A stretch of DNA of 56,539 nt, from positions 1 through 56,539 of the forward strand of contig NZ_JALJDX010000194.1 of the NCBI RefSeq assembly GCF_022952855.1, read 5' to 3'. Shown piece by piece: positions 1 through 7,943 of the stretch (within the stretch, counting starts at the first letter, position 1; each line of letters begins with the position of its first letter). The translations under genes and the position numbers were made by a program. The notes beneath the pieces are model-generated. The model was given only the letters and a program-made list of their open reading frames with translations. It was not told where the DNA came from and made no database searches. Origin of the DNA: Pseudomonas sp. RGM2987 (GTDB lineage Bacteria > Pseudomonadota > Gammaproteobacteria > Pseudomonadales > Pseudomonadaceae).

Positions 1-168
1 CTACCCAGGCGCTAGTGATGTTGGCTCGCAAGCTTGCCCGGATCGTATTCGCTCTGCTGAAAGGGCAAAGCGAATACCAACCAAAAGCGGCTTGAGGGCT
101 TCCACCAAACCATAGAATCTCCCACAGAGGGCCGGGTGCTGAGTGCTAACTTACTTGGCTTTTAATGG
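1..168. other. Left-edge noncoding stretch with one hairpin
   Basis: No convincing coding frame is present. A 9-bp inverted repeat (45-53 with 69-77) forms a hairpin about 90 nt beyond the stop of the DUF6124 gene. It lacks a T-run, so it is only a weak terminator candidate. Confidence 0.4.
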
Positions 169-528
169 CTATCGCGGGTCGACGTTATCCAGCACCTGAT
201 TCGCCAGTAATGAACTCAGTTCGATCAACTGCTGAATGCCAAGCGCCAGACTACGCCGCGAGCCTTCCAGGTCGAATGCGAGTTCGTCGACCATAGCGTC
301 CGCCGAGGCCAGGGTTTCGCTGAGGTTGGCGAGCAGGCATTCGTTATCGAGGCCTTTCACGACGGTGAATACCTGGCCCGGTTTTGGCGCGTCTTGGGAT
401 TTATCCGGCTTCGGCAGCAAGTAGTGATCAAGCACGCGTTTCGTGGCTTCGTCTTGCTGCTTGGCTTTGGATTTTGCGGATTGTGCGGTGGAGCCTGCTT
501 CTGGGGGATTCGGAGTTATTTTGATCAT
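169..528 (-). CDS. DUF6124 family protein (small, function unknown)
   Basis: A 119-residue protein starting MIKITPNPPE, with the features I associate with the DUF6124 family of Pseudomonas: a TPNPPE start, an ALDHYL-like stretch (here VLDHYLLPKP), a middle VKGLDNECLLANLSETLASA segment, and a C-terminal DLEGSRRSLALGIQ helix. There is no signal peptide or membrane segment, so it is probably cytosolic and largely helical. The start is supported by an AAGGA ribosome site about 8 nt upstream. It is preceded by an unusually long structured leader (529-750), annotated separately. No biochemical function is known to me for the family, and none can be read from the sequence. Confidence 0.8.
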   Translation of the reverse strand: MIKITPNPPEAGSTAQSAKSKAKQQDEATKRVLDHYLLPKPDKSQDAPKPGQVFTVVKGLDNECLLANLSETLASADAMVDELAFDLEGSRRSLALGIQQLIELSSLLANQVLDNVDPR

Positions 529-750
529 TGAATATTTCCTTCAGTAGGGCCGCAACCGCATCGCTACTAAACGAAATGGTGGCGGCTGTGCGCAAGTTAG
601 TAGACCGGTGAAATACACAAAGCCCGGCGCGCCCGAAGGCGCCATGCGCACAGCCACCATCGAGTGCAGGCAAATGCCCGACTGATGAGACTCGTGCAAC
701 CGTCGTGTATTTCCTGGGCTACTAAACCCGACCACTGATGGGCAGTGGCA
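529..750 (-). promoter_or_regulatory. Long structured 5' leader of the DUF6124 gene (candidate RNA switch)
   Basis: The leader contains alternating complementary segments. In RNA order: TTTAGTAG (725-718), CTACTAA (603-597), TTTAGTAG (571-564) and CUACUG (547-542), the last touching the ribosome site. A 9-nt block (713-705) is perfectly complementary to 618-610. A 16-nt block (660-645) pairs with 594-576 with a 3-nt bulge and encloses a 5-bp stem capped by UUCG (642-629). These helices interleave, so they imply a pseudoknot or mutually exclusive folds. A further hairpin (748-732) lies at the predicted RNA 5' end. The pairing was found by eye and no folding energy was computed. Confidence 0.55.
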
Positions 751-756
751 GGAAAG

Positions 757-785
757 ACAATAAAACCCGGGGACAAGGCGCACAA
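757..785 (-). promoter_or_regulatory. Candidate sigma-70 promoter for the DUF6124 leader
   Basis: On the minus strand a -35-like TTGTGC (785-780) is followed after 17 nt by a -10-like TATTGT (762-757). Initiation would be near 750, just before the first leader hairpin. The match to consensus is moderate. Confidence 0.35.
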
Positions 786-890
786 GCGGGCGGATTCTGG
801 CGTAGTTGTAGGCAAAGGCGCAAGGATATGTGGGGTTGCGGGGGAAAAATGGTCAGGCTGAACATTTATCTGAAGGCACAGGACTACCCC

Positions 891-1026
891 CAGTGGCGAG
901 GGAGCTTGCTCCCGCTCGGCGGCGTAGCCGTCGTGGGGCGGGTTCAGGTGGTTTACCTGGGGGAATGCGTTGTTGGTTTTGGGACGGCTTTGCCGCCCAG
1001 CGGGAGCAAGCTCCCTCGCCACAGGG
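891..1026. repeat. BIME: inverted pair of GTGGCGAGGGAGCTTGCTCCCGC-type REPs
   Basis: A REP at about 893-917 and its inverted copy at about 999-1024 flank a spacer of about 80 nt. Other pairs of this class occur at 51168 and 54432. Confidence 0.8.
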
Positions 1027-1110
1027 GTTGGATGTCGCAATCCAGGGTTTTGCTCGGTCATGGCATTCGCTTCACTGGGGACAGCCCTGAGAGATGCGTC
1101 GGCTGCCAGG

Positions 1111-1336
1111 CCGCCATCGCGGGCAAGCTCGCTCCCACAATGAGATCGGGGTACAACCGCAGGAGATAGGTCGGCCATTAGACCGCTTCGCGAGCAAGCT
1201 TTGCTCCCAAAGGTGGATTCAGATACAGCCGCAAAAGTCAGGCCGGCTGTTAGGCCGCCATCGCGAGCAGGCTCGCTCCCACAATGAGATTGGGGTACAA
1301 CCGGAGGAGATAGGTCGGCCGTTAGACCGCCTCGCT
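1111..1336. repeat. 82-nt direct repeat, two copies 144 nt apart, each headed by a REP
   Basis: Copies at 1111-1192 and 1255-1336 differ at only a handful of positions. Each begins with a REP core (CGCGAGCAGGCTCGCTCCCA type) and continues into a shared tail containing GGGTACAACCG and AGGAGATAGGTCGGCC. A degenerate third REP core lies between them at about 1181-1210. Confidence 0.8.
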
Positions 1337-1369
1337 TTGGCTTTGGCTTTGGCTTTGGCTTTGGCTTTT
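1335..1369. repeat. CTTTGG hexanucleotide microsatellite
   Basis: Five perfect CTTTGG units (1335-1364) and a partial sixth directly follow the second copy of the 82-nt repeat. Read in antisense, the hexamer gives KAKAKA or SQSQSQ, which explains spurious open frames here. Confidence 0.9.
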
Positions 1370-1375
1370 GATCTT

Positions 1376-1640
1376 GGGCGCCCCATTAACCACAAGGGCC
1401 GAACGCAGGCATTGCGTAGTGGGCATCCCGGCATGGATGCCGGGATAGCCGCGCTGGGCCATGGATGGCCCTTCGCGGCGGGCCCACGGAGCAATGCCGG
1501 AGTGAGGGAACACCGAGCGTAAGCGAGGTGCCCAGTGGTGGGGCGAGGCGCTTTTGGTTACTTTTGGCGCCTTTTCAAAAGTGACCCGCTGTAAGAGCGG
1601 AACCATAGGTGGCCGTTACCGAAGAAACGGATATGTACAT
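1376..1640. repeat. Multi-hairpin intergenic element
   Basis: Five consecutive inverted repeats lie in this stretch: 1425-1446 (10-bp arms), 1456-1471 (7-bp), 1556-1586 (11-bp with one G/T mismatch), 1586-1600 (5-bp) and 1613-1630 (5-bp). I recall near-identical intergenic blocks, usually next to a short tandem repeat, in other P. fluorescens-group genomes, but could not search here. The open frames crossing it are low-complexity and not credible genes. Confidence 0.55.
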
Positions 1641-1646
1641 CAATCC

Positions 1647-2060
1647 CTACTTCACCACCTTAAGACTGGGCCGCCCACTAGGCCGCGGCGGCTCATCATC
1701 CGGTGGCGGCAGTTCATCATCCGCCTCGAACTCTTCCTCGCCATCCAACGGCGCCTCAAGCTCAAACACCATACCCTGGCCATTCTCCCGGGCATAAATC
1801 CCCAGGATCGAAGCAATAGGCACGTACAGCGTGTGTGGCACGCCACCGAAGCGGCCTTCGAAGCTGACGGCATCGTTGTCCATGTGCAAATGACGCACGG
1901 CAGCCGGCGAAACGTTCAGGACAATCTGCCCGTCATTGGCAAAGCCCTGCGGCACCTGCACCGATGGATACTCGGCGTTGACCAGCATGTGCGGGGTGCA
2001 ATCGTTGTCCACAATCCACTCGTAGAGCGCGCGGACCAGATAAGGTCGACTGGAGTTCAT
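1647..2060 (-). CDS. sspB: ClpXP protease specificity-enhancing factor SspB
   Basis: A 137-residue cytosolic adaptor. SspB binds the ssrA tag of proteins stalled on ribosomes and delivers them to ClpXP. The N-terminal 110 residues carry the SspB fold (start MNSSRPYLVRALYEW, then NVSPAAVRHL and FEGRFGGVPH); an acidic, proline-rich linker of about 25 residues follows, as in the family, where the tail tethers to ClpX. The terminal ClpX-binding motif cannot be matched confidently: the end reads PSLKVVK, close to the LRVVK motif of E. coli. It lies 16 nt downstream of sspA on the same strand, the usual sspAB operon. Confidence 0.95.
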   Translation of the reverse strand: MNSSRPYLVRALYEWIVDNDCTPHMLVNAEYPSVQVPQGFANDGQIVLNVSPAAVRHLHMDNDAVSFEGRFGGVPHTLYVPIASILGIYARENGQGMVFELEAPLDGEEEFEADDELPPPDDEPPRPSGRPSLKVVK

Positions 2061-2076
2061 AGCGGCTCCTTAAGCC

Positions 2077-2694
2077 TCAGCGCATGTCGCGTTCGACACC
2101 AGACAGACTCGCCTGGAAAGCCTCACGCGCAAATTGGCGCTCCATATAATCAAGCAGCGGCTTGGCGGGCCGCGGCAGTTCGATACCCAGAATCGGCAAA
2201 CGCCAGAGTATGGGCAATAGGCAGCAATCCACCAGACTTTGTTCCTCACTGAGGAAAAACGGCTTGTCGATGAACAGCGGCGACACGCCCGTCAGGCTTT
2301 CGCGCAGCTCTTTGCGCGCCACCACCCGCGCCGGTTCCTTGGTCCGTGGATCCAGGATCAGGTCCACCAAGCCACACCAGTCGCGCTGGATGCGATGCAT
2401 CAGCAGACGACTGTTGGCACGTGCGACAGGGTACACCGGCAGCAGGGGTGGATGCGGATAACGCTCATCCAGGTATTCCATCACCACGGTCGATTCCCAC
2501 AGGGCCAGGTCGCGATCGACCAATGTGGGCAAACTGCCGTAAGGGTTCACCTCGATCAGCTTCGGCGGCTGACGGCCGGCTTCGACGTAAATGATCTCGG
2601 CGCTGACACCCTTCTCTGCCAGTACGATGCGTACCCGGTGGGAATAGTGGTCGGCGGGGTCGGAGTAACAGGCCAACCGATTGGTCACGCCCAT
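2077..2694 (-). CDS. sspA: Stringent starvation protein A
   Basis: A 205-residue GST-fold protein that associates with RNA polymerase and modulates transcription during starvation and, in Pseudomonas, virulence-related genes. The N-terminal thioredoxin-like domain includes the [19 protein letters not shown] region, where a GST would carry a catalytic residue, followed by [20 protein letters not shown]; the C-terminal half is helical. Its length is normal for SspA. It lies downstream of petABC and upstream of sspB on the same strand, as in other Pseudomonas. A 76-nt inverted repeat separates it from petC. Confidence 0.95.
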   Translation of the reverse strand: MGVTNRLACYSDPADHYSHRVRIVLAEKGVSAEIIYVEAGRQPPKLIEVNPYGSLPTLVDRDLALWESTVVMEYLDERYPHPPLLPVYPVARANSRLLMHRIQRDWCGLVDLILDPRTKEPARVVARKELRESLTGVSPLFIDKPFFLSEEQSLVDCCLLPILWRLPILGIELPRPAKPLLDYMERQFAREAFQASLSGVERDMR

Positions 2695-2740
2695 GGCGAT
2701 CCTCCTCGCTTGTTGAAATTATCGAAAAACGGAAAAGCGA

Positions 2741-2816
2741 GCGCGCCCAGAGGGCGTCTCCCGTAACACCTGGCCGACCAGGCTCGTTACACCTTCAGAG
2801 ACGCCCTTGGGCGCGC
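2741..2816. repeat. Large inverted repeat between petC and sspA
   Basis: Outer arms 2741-2760 and 2798-2816 are complementary except for one extra base. The interior contains a second dyad (GTAAC/GTTAC) and a CCTGG/CCAGG hairpin. It sits 29 nt after the petC stop. A T-rich stretch, not a clean run, follows on the minus strand, so it may be a terminator or processing site for pet mRNA. Confidence 0.6.
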
Positions 2817-2845
2817 ACGATTAACAGCAACGGCTTACAGCTTTA

Positions 2846-3628
2846 TCAATGCACGTCTTTCCAGTATTCACGCTTGAGCAGATAAGCGAATACGAAGAAG
2901 AACGCCAGGTACAGCAATACATACGTACCGATGCGCTGATGCTCCAGCTTCACCGGGTTGGCCGAGTAGGCCAGGAAGGTCACCAGGTTCTTGACCTTCT
3001 CGTCGAACTGCTCCGGCGTCAGGCTGCCGGTATTCGGCACAATGGTCAACTGGTCGCAGGCTTCGTGAGTCAACGCGGTGCCGGTCAGCGGGTCATATTG
3101 CTTTTTACCGTGCTCGACAATCTGGACCTGCTTGCAGCCTACCACCTGACGACCCTGCAGGCCGGCCAGGACGTTAGGCATGCCGACGTTCGGGAAGACC
3201 TTGTTGTTCACACCCCAAGGACGCGCAGGATCTTCGTAGAACGAACGCAGGTAACCGTAGAGCCAGTCGGTACCGCGGACACGTGCAACCAGGGTCAGGT
3301 CGGGCGGCGCAGCGCCGAACCAGGTCTTGGCGTCCGCCGGCTGCATGCCGATGGTCATGTGGTCGCCCAGCTTGGCCCCGGTGAACACCAGCTTCTCGAG
3401 CATCAGGTCATGGGGAATGCCCAGGTCATCGGCCACGCGCTCGTAGCGCTGGAACTTGGCACTGTGGCAACCCATGCAGTAGTTGGCGAAGGTCCGCGCG
3501 CCGTCCTGCATGGCAGCCTTGTCGGAAACGTCGATGTCGACCTTTTCCAGCTCTGGGCCACCGTGTTCGGCCGCGAAGGACAGTACAGGCATAGCAGCAA
3601 GAATCAGTACAGCAAATAGCTTTTTCAT
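2846..3628 (-). CDS. petC: Cytochrome c1 of the bc1 complex
   Basis: A 260-residue periplasm-facing haem subunit of ubiquinol:cytochrome c oxidoreductase, passing electrons from the Rieske centre to soluble cytochrome c. It has a cleavable signal (residues 1 to about 20, MKKLFAVLILAAMPVLSFA), a haem-binding CMGCH at 51-55, a Met-ligand region (FPNVGMPNVL), and a C-terminal anchor helix followed by KREYWKDVH. The start chosen overlaps the petB stop by one base (TGATG), indicating translational coupling. The frame remains open upstream into petB, but the signal peptide fixes this start. Confidence 0.96.
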   Translation of the reverse strand: MKKLFAVLILAAMPVLSFAAEHGGPELEKVDIDVSDKAAMQDGARTFANYCMGCHSAKFQRYERVADDLGIPHDLMLEKLVFTGAKLGDHMTIGMQPADAKTWFGAAPPDLTLVARVRGTDWLYGYLRSFYEDPARPWGVNNKVFPNVGMPNVLAGLQGRQVVGCKQVQIVEHGKKQYDPLTGTALTHEACDQLTIVPNTGSLTPEQFDEKVKNLVTFLAYSANPVKLEHQRIGTYVLLYLAFFFVFAYLLKREYWKDVH

Positions 3629-4839
3629 CAGCCAGTCACCCTTTCCGGAACCGGTTTGGTCTTCTCGAGCCTGGTGTAGAACGGCATCAGAATGAAGTAG
3701 GCGAAGTACAGGAAGGTGCACACCTGCGAGAGCAGCGTACGCTCCGGGGTCGGCGCCAATACGCCCAGCACGCCCAGGATCACGAACGAGATGCAGAACA
3801 CCACCAGCCAGATCTTGCTCAGCCAGCCTTTGTAGCGCATCGACTTGACGGGGCTGCGGTCCAGCCACGGCAGGACGAACAGCACGGCGATGGCTGCACC
3901 CATGGCGATAACGCCCAGCAGCTTGTCCGGAATCGCCCGCAAAATCGCGTAGAACGGCGTGAAGTACCAGACCGGGGCAATGTGTTCAGGAGTCTTGAAC
4001 GCGTTCGCCTGTTCGAAGTTCGGCTTCTCGAGGAAGTAGCCGCCCATCTCGGGGAAGAAGAACACGATGGAGCAGAAGATGAACAGGAAGACCACCACAC
4101 CGACGATGTCTTTCACGGTGTAGTACGGGTGGAAAGCGATGCCATCCAGCGGTACGCCGTTCTCGTCCTTGTGTTTCTTGATGTCCACGCCATCGGGGTT
4201 GTTCGAACCGACTTCGTGCAGCGCCAGGATGTGCAGCACCACCAGACCGAGAATCACGATCGGCAGGGCCACCACGTGCAGGGCAAAGAAGCGGTTCAGG
4301 GTGATACCGGAGATCAGGTAGTCACCACGGATCCACTGGGTCAGGTCGTTGCCGATGACTGGAATCGCACCGAACAGCGAGATGATCACCTGGGCGCCCC
4401 AGTAGGACATCTGGCCCCATGGCAGCAGGTAGCCCATGAAGGCTTCGGCCATCAGCGCCAGGTAGATCAGCATGCCGAACACCCACACCAGCTCGCGCGG
4501 TTTCTGGTACGAACCGTAGAGCAGGCCACGGAACATATGCAGGTAGACCACGATGAAGAACGCCGAGGCGCCGGTGGAGTGCAGCAGGCGCAGGATCGAA
4601 CCGTACTCGACGTCGCGCATGATGTATTCGACGGAGGCAAACGCTTCTTCCGCCGAAGGGGTGTAGCTCATGGTCAGCCAGACACCGGTGACGATCTGGT
4701 TGACCAGAACGAGCAGGGCCAGGGAGCCAAAGAAGTAGAAGAAGTTGAAGTTTTTCGGAGCGTAATATTTGCTGAGATGGTCTTCCCACATCTTGGTCGC
4801 GGGAAAGCGCGCATCAACCCAATCCATTAGCTTGCTCAT
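3628..4839 (-). CDS. petB: Cytochrome b of the bc1 complex
   Basis: A 403-residue polytopic membrane protein carrying haems bL and bH and both quinone sites. Visible landmarks are the paired His ligands in LHSTGASAFF/YLHMF and ALHVVALP/VLHILALHEVG, and the Qo-site PEMGG-type loop (here FFFPEMGGYFLEKPNF). It is a full-length single polypeptide, as in Proteobacteria, not the split b6/IV form. I chose the ATG at 4839, which overlaps the petA stop by one base; a GTG one codon upstream (4842) is possible. Middle gene of petABC. Confidence 0.96.
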   Translation of the reverse strand: MSKLMDWVDARFPATKMWEDHLSKYYAPKNFNFFYFFGSLALLVLVNQIVTGVWLTMSYTPSAEEAFASVEYIMRDVEYGSILRLLHSTGASAFFIVVYLHMFRGLLYGSYQKPRELVWVFGMLIYLALMAEAFMGYLLPWGQMSYWGAQVIISLFGAIPVIGNDLTQWIRGDYLISGITLNRFFALHVVALPIVILGLVVLHILALHEVGSNNPDGVDIKKHKDENGVPLDGIAFHPYYTVKDIVGVVVFLFIFCSIVFFFPEMGGYFLEKPNFEQANAFKTPEHIAPVWYFTPFYAILRAIPDKLLGVIAMGAAIAVLFVLPWLDRSPVKSMRYKGWLSKIWLVVFCISFVILGVLGVLAPTPERTLLSQVCTFLYFAYFILMPFYTRLEKTKPVPERVTG

Positions 4840-5432
4840 CACGCTTTCTCCGTGTCGACGCCAATGACAATGAGGTCATCGGTCTCATAGGAATGCGGGG
4901 GAACTGGCAGGTTCAGCGGTGCAGGCTGCGACTTGTAGACGCGACCGGCCAGGTCGTAGTGGGAGCCGTGGCAAGGGCAGAAATAGCCACCGACCCAATC
5001 CTTGCCCAGGTCGGCAGGGGCCACTTCAGGACGGAACGTTGGCGAGCAACCCAGGTGCGTGCAGATCCCGATCAGCAGCAGGATCTCCGGCTTGATCGAT
5101 CGCGTTTCAGGATTGACGTATTCCGGTTGGGTCGAGTTCTTGGAGGAAGGGTCGGACAGCTGGCCCTCGATCTTTTTCAGATTCCCCAGGATTTCCTCTG
5201 TACGGCGGACGATGAACACCGGCTGGCCGCGCCACTCAGCAATCATCTGCTGGCCTGGCTCGATCTTGCTGACATTCACTTTCACCGGTGCACCTGCAGC
5301 TTTCGCCTTGGCACTGGGAAACCATGACCCCACGAACGGGACCGCAGCCCCCACCGCCCCTGCAGCACCCACCACGGATGTGGCTGCTACCAGGAAGCGA
5401 CGCCGGCCTGCATTCACGCCGTCATTGCTCAT
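4839..5432 (-). CDS. petA: Rieske iron-sulfur subunit of the bc1 complex
   Basis: A 197-residue protein oxidising ubiquinol at the Qo site through a 2Fe-2S cluster. The N-terminus carries a twin-arginine motif (RRRFLVAA, residues 10-17) before a hydrophobic anchor, consistent with Tat export of the folded cluster protein. Cluster boxes are CTHLGC (124-129) and CPCHGSH (152-158), supplying two Cys and two His plus the stabilising disulfide. It is the first gene of petABC, with a candidate promoter about 150 nt upstream. Confidence 0.97.
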   Translation of the reverse strand: MSNDGVNAGRRRFLVAATSVVGAAGAVGAAVPFVGSWFPSAKAKAAGAPVKVNVSKIEPGQQMIAEWRGQPVFIVRRTEEILGNLKKIEGQLSDPSSKNSTQPEYVNPETRSIKPEILLLIGICTHLGCSPTFRPEVAPADLGKDWVGGYFCPCHGSHYDLAGRVYKSQPAPLNLPVPPHSYETDDLIVIGVDTEKA

Positions 5433-5578
5433 TCAGTCCTCTCCCATCAGCTTTGTGGCCTGTTAGATCAGGCGTCTACTAAGTAAAAATCTGAACTTAT
5501 AAAAATTTTGCCGAATGGTAATGAAAACCCCCAATTCTGACAAGGTAATTACCAAGCGGCCAAACCGCCAGGCCTTGT

Positions 5579-5605
5579 AGTATAGGGGCTCTACGAATGT
5601 GGCAA
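5579..5605 (-). promoter_or_regulatory. Candidate promoter for petABC
   Basis: On the minus strand TTGCCA (5605-5600) precedes TATACT (5584-5579) with a short 15-nt spacer. Both hexamers match sigma-70 consensus 5/6, but the spacing is suboptimal, so this is tentative. Confidence 0.3.
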
Positions 5606-5633
5606 GTTGTCACAGAGCATTTATTTCGCCCAT

Positions 5634-5672
5634 AAAAAAACGCCCGGCTCCGTGAGGAACTGGGCGTTTTTT
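5634..5672 (-). terminator. Rho-independent terminator of rplM-rpsI
   Basis: Arms 5635-5645 and 5662-5672 pair perfectly over 11 bp (six A/T pairs then CGCCC/GGGCG). The T-run is present on both strands, so it may act bidirectionally. It lies just after the rpsI stop. Confidence 0.85.
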
Positions 5673-5688
5673 GAAAGCGGAAGCGAAA

Positions 5689-6081
5689 TTAACGCTTCGA
5701 GTACTGCGGACGCTTACGCGCTTTACGCAGACCGACTTTCTTACGTTCAACTTCGCGAGCGTCGCGAGTCACGAAGCCAGCTTTGCGCAGGGCGCTACGC
5801 AGGGTTTCGTCGTAGTCCATCAGGGCGCGAGTGATACCGTGGCGGATTGCGCCAGCCTGGCCACTTACACCACCACCGATAACGGTGACGTAGATGTCGA
5901 ATTTTTCGACGGTCTCGGTCAGTTCCAGCGGCTGACGAACTACCATGCGGGCAGTTTCGCGACCGAAGAAGTTATCCAGGGAGCGGTTGTTGATGGAGAT
6001 GTTACCAGTGCCCGGACGCAGGAAAACGCGTGCGGTTGCAGTCTTGCGACGGCCAGTGCCGTAATTTTGAGTCGCCGACAT
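5689..6081 (-). CDS. rpsI: 30S ribosomal protein S9
   Basis: A 130-residue basic ribosomal protein whose C-terminal tail reaches the P-site tRNA. It begins [21 protein letters not shown] and ends in the conserved [17 protein letters not shown]; the terminal SKR contacts the tRNA anticodon loop in known structures. Length is exactly typical. It lies 14 nt downstream of rplM, the universal bacterial pair, and is followed by a strong terminator. Confidence 0.98.
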   Translation of the reverse strand: MSATQNYGTGRRKTATARVFLRPGTGNISINNRSLDNFFGRETARMVVRQPLELTETVEKFDIYVTVIGGGVSGQAGAIRHGITRALMDYDETLRSALRKAGFVTRDAREVERKKVGLRKARKRPQYSKR

Positions 6082-6095
6082 AATGAACTATTCCG

Positions 6096-6524
6096 TTAAA
6101 ACTTCAGTTCTTGGGGCTGCTGAGCAGTATGAGGGTGAGCAGCGCCCGCATAAACCTTCAGCTTACGATACATGTCGCGACCCAGCGGGTTCTTAGGCAG
6201 CATGCCTTTAACCGCGGTCTCGATCACGCGCTCAGGGGCTTTGGCGATCAGCTTTTCAAAGTTGATCGACTTGATGCCGCCAGGAAAACCGGAGTGGGAG
6301 TAGTACATTTTGTCAGTGGTTTTAGCGCCAGTAACACGTACTTGCTCAGCGTTGATCACGACGATGTAGTCACCGGTGTCAACGTGAGGGGTGTACTCAG
6401 GCTTGTGCTTGCCACGCAGACGGCTCGCGATTTCGGTGGCCAGACGACCCAGGGTCTGACCAGCAGCGTCGACGACAAACCAGTCGCGCTTTACTGTTTC
6501 CGGTTTAGCAGTAAAAGTTTTCAT
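6096..6524 (-). CDS. rplM: 50S ribosomal protein L13
   Basis: A 142-residue early-assembly protein of the large subunit that binds 23S rRNA. Family landmarks visible include [21 protein letters not shown] near the N-terminus, the GDYIVVINA strand, and [20 protein letters not shown] near the end. First gene of rplM-rpsI, with a good sigma-70 promoter candidate 42-70 nt upstream and a short leader of about 35 nt. Confidence 0.98.
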   Translation of the reverse strand: MKTFTAKPETVKRDWFVVDAAGQTLGRLATEIASRLRGKHKPEYTPHVDTGDYIVVINAEQVRVTGAKTTDKMYYSHSGFPGGIKSINFEKLIAKAPERVIETAVKGMLPKNPLGRDMYRKLKVYAGAAHPHTAQQPQELKF

Positions 6525-6565
6525 TCTTTATAGCCTCAGGGGCCGCCCTGTAAATTAGACGGCGG

Positions 6566-6594
6566 ATCTTACTGAATAGTGCGTACTTTGACAA
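6566..6594 (-). promoter_or_regulatory. Candidate sigma-70 promoter of rplM-rpsI
   Basis: Minus strand TTGTCA (6594-6589), a 17-nt spacer and TAAGAT (6571-6566). The predicted start is near 6559. Confidence 0.5.
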
Positions 6595-6770
6595 GTCAAA
6601 GGCAGCCGGATACAGACGCTTTCGGGGGCTCGGGTCGGCGCGTCCGTTCAACGGCAAGATTCTTCGGCGGCGGCGCATCACTTCCACTGCAGAAAGAGGT
6701 GCGCAATTATGCAGATTGCGAAAAATATTTCAACCTGCTTTTATGATTGTTTTGCCCAAGGAGCTCCACG

Positions 6771-7811
6771 ATGGACTATCGCCAGCTAGGCCGTACCGAT
6801 CTGAATGTGAGCGCCCTGTGCCTCGGAACCATGACCTGGGGTGAGCAGAACAGCGAGGCCGAGGCTTTCGCCCAGATTGAACGCGCCAAGGGTGCCGGCA
6901 TCAATTTCATCGACACCGCAGAGATGTACCCGGTGCCGCCGAAGGCCGAGACCTACGCCACCACCGAACGCTACATCGGCAATTATTTCAAGAGCCGTGG
7001 CGACCGTGCCGACTGGATCCTGGCGAGCAAGATCGCCGGCCCCGGCAACACCATCGACTACATCCGCGACAAAAACCTCAAGCACAACCGCCGCCACATC
7101 GTCGAAGCCGTGGACGCCAGCCTCAAGCGCCTGCAGACCGACTGGATCGATCTTTACCAGTTGCACTGGCCAGAGCGCAGCACCAATTTCTTTGGCCAAC
7201 TGGGCTACCAACACAAGGCCGACGAGGATTTCACCCCGCTGGAGGAAACCCTCGAAGCCCTGGACGAACAGGTCCGCGCCGGCAAGATCCGCCACATCGG
7301 CCTGTCCAACGAAACGCCGTGGGGCACCATGAAACTCCTCGCCCTGGCCGAAGCCCGTGGCTGGCCGCGGGCGGTGTCGATCCAGAACCCCTACAACCTG
7401 CTCAACCGCAGCTTCGAGGTCGGTCTGTCGGAAATCGCCATTCGTGAACAGTGCGGCCTGCTGGCTTACTCGCCCCTGGCGTTCGGTTTCCTGTCGGGCA
7501 AATATGAAGGTGGCGCCCGCCCGGCCAAGGGCCGGCTGACGCTGTACAGCCGCTTCATGCGTTACTTCAACCCGCAATCGGAAGCGGCGTGCAGCCGCTA
7601 CGTGGCACTGGCCCGCGAACATGGCCTGGACCCGGCGCAGATGGCCCTGGCGTTCGTCACCCAGCAGCCGTTCGTGACCAGCAACATCATCGGCGCCACG
7701 ACCCTGGAGCAGCTGGACAGCAACATCGAAAGCTTCGGCCTGAAGCTGTCGGATGAGGTCCTGGCGGGGATCGAGGCGATCCACAAGGATCATCCGAACC
7801 CGGCGCCTTGA
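6771..7811 (+). CDS. tas: NADP(H)-dependent aldo-keto reductase, Tas type
   Basis: A 346-residue cytosolic TIM-barrel oxidoreductase. It resembles E. coli Tas (start MDYRQLGRTDLNVSALCLGTMTWG; FIDTAEMYPVPP, where Asp and Tyr of the catalytic tetrad lie; LASKIAG with the catalytic Lys; LYQLHWPER with the His). The physiological substrate is unknown; Tas was isolated as a suppressor of tyrosine auxotrophy. The chosen ATG is preceded by AAGGAG at 6 nt, ruling out the upstream in-frame ATG at 6747. A BIME separates it from the convergent acyl-CoA dehydrogenase gene. Confidence 0.88.
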   Translation: MDYRQLGRTDLNVSALCLGTMTWGEQNSEAEAFAQIERAKGAGINFIDTAEMYPVPPKAETYATTERYIGNYFKSRGDRADWILASKIAGPGNTIDYIRDKNLKHNRRHIVEAVDASLKRLQTDWIDLYQLHWPERSTNFFGQLGYQHKADEDFTPLEETLEALDEQVRAGKIRHIGLSNETPWGTMKLLALAEARGWPRAVSIQNPYNLLNRSFEVGLSEIAIREQCGLLAYSPLAFGFLSGKYEGGARPAKGRLTLYSRFMRYFNPQSEAACSRYVALAREHGLDPAQMALAFVTQQPFVTSNIIGATTLEQLDSNIESFGLKLSDEVLAGIEAIHKDHPNPAP

Positions 7812-7828
7812 TCGCCTGGTAAAAAGCC

Positions 7829-7920
7829 TTCGCGAGCAAGCCCGCTCCCACAGGAGTCCTGCGTCGATCACAAAAGAGTGTTCAGACACAAACCCCTGTG
7901 GGAGCGGGCTTGCTCGCGAA
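7829..7920. repeat. BIME: inverted pair of REPs
   Basis: TTCGCGAGCAAGCCCGCTCC type at 7829-7854 with the inverted copy at 7895-7920, in the convergent gap between tas and the acyl-CoA dehydrogenase gene. Confidence 0.85.
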
Positions 7921-7943
7921 AGCGATCCCGAGCTCACCGAAAA

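Noticed and set aside
597..1178. Overlapping open frames in both strands of the DUF6124 leader and REP region
   Set aside because: They follow the palindromes and paired RNA segments, have odd composition (Cys, Trp and Arg-rich) and no ribosome sites.
1094..1606. Open frames with KAKAKA, SQSQSQ or ALALAL tracts
   Set aside because: These are translations of the CTTTGG microsatellite and the hairpin element, not proteins.
2846..3868. Longer petC frame starting inside petB
   Set aside because: The signal peptide and the TGATG junction place the real start at 3628.
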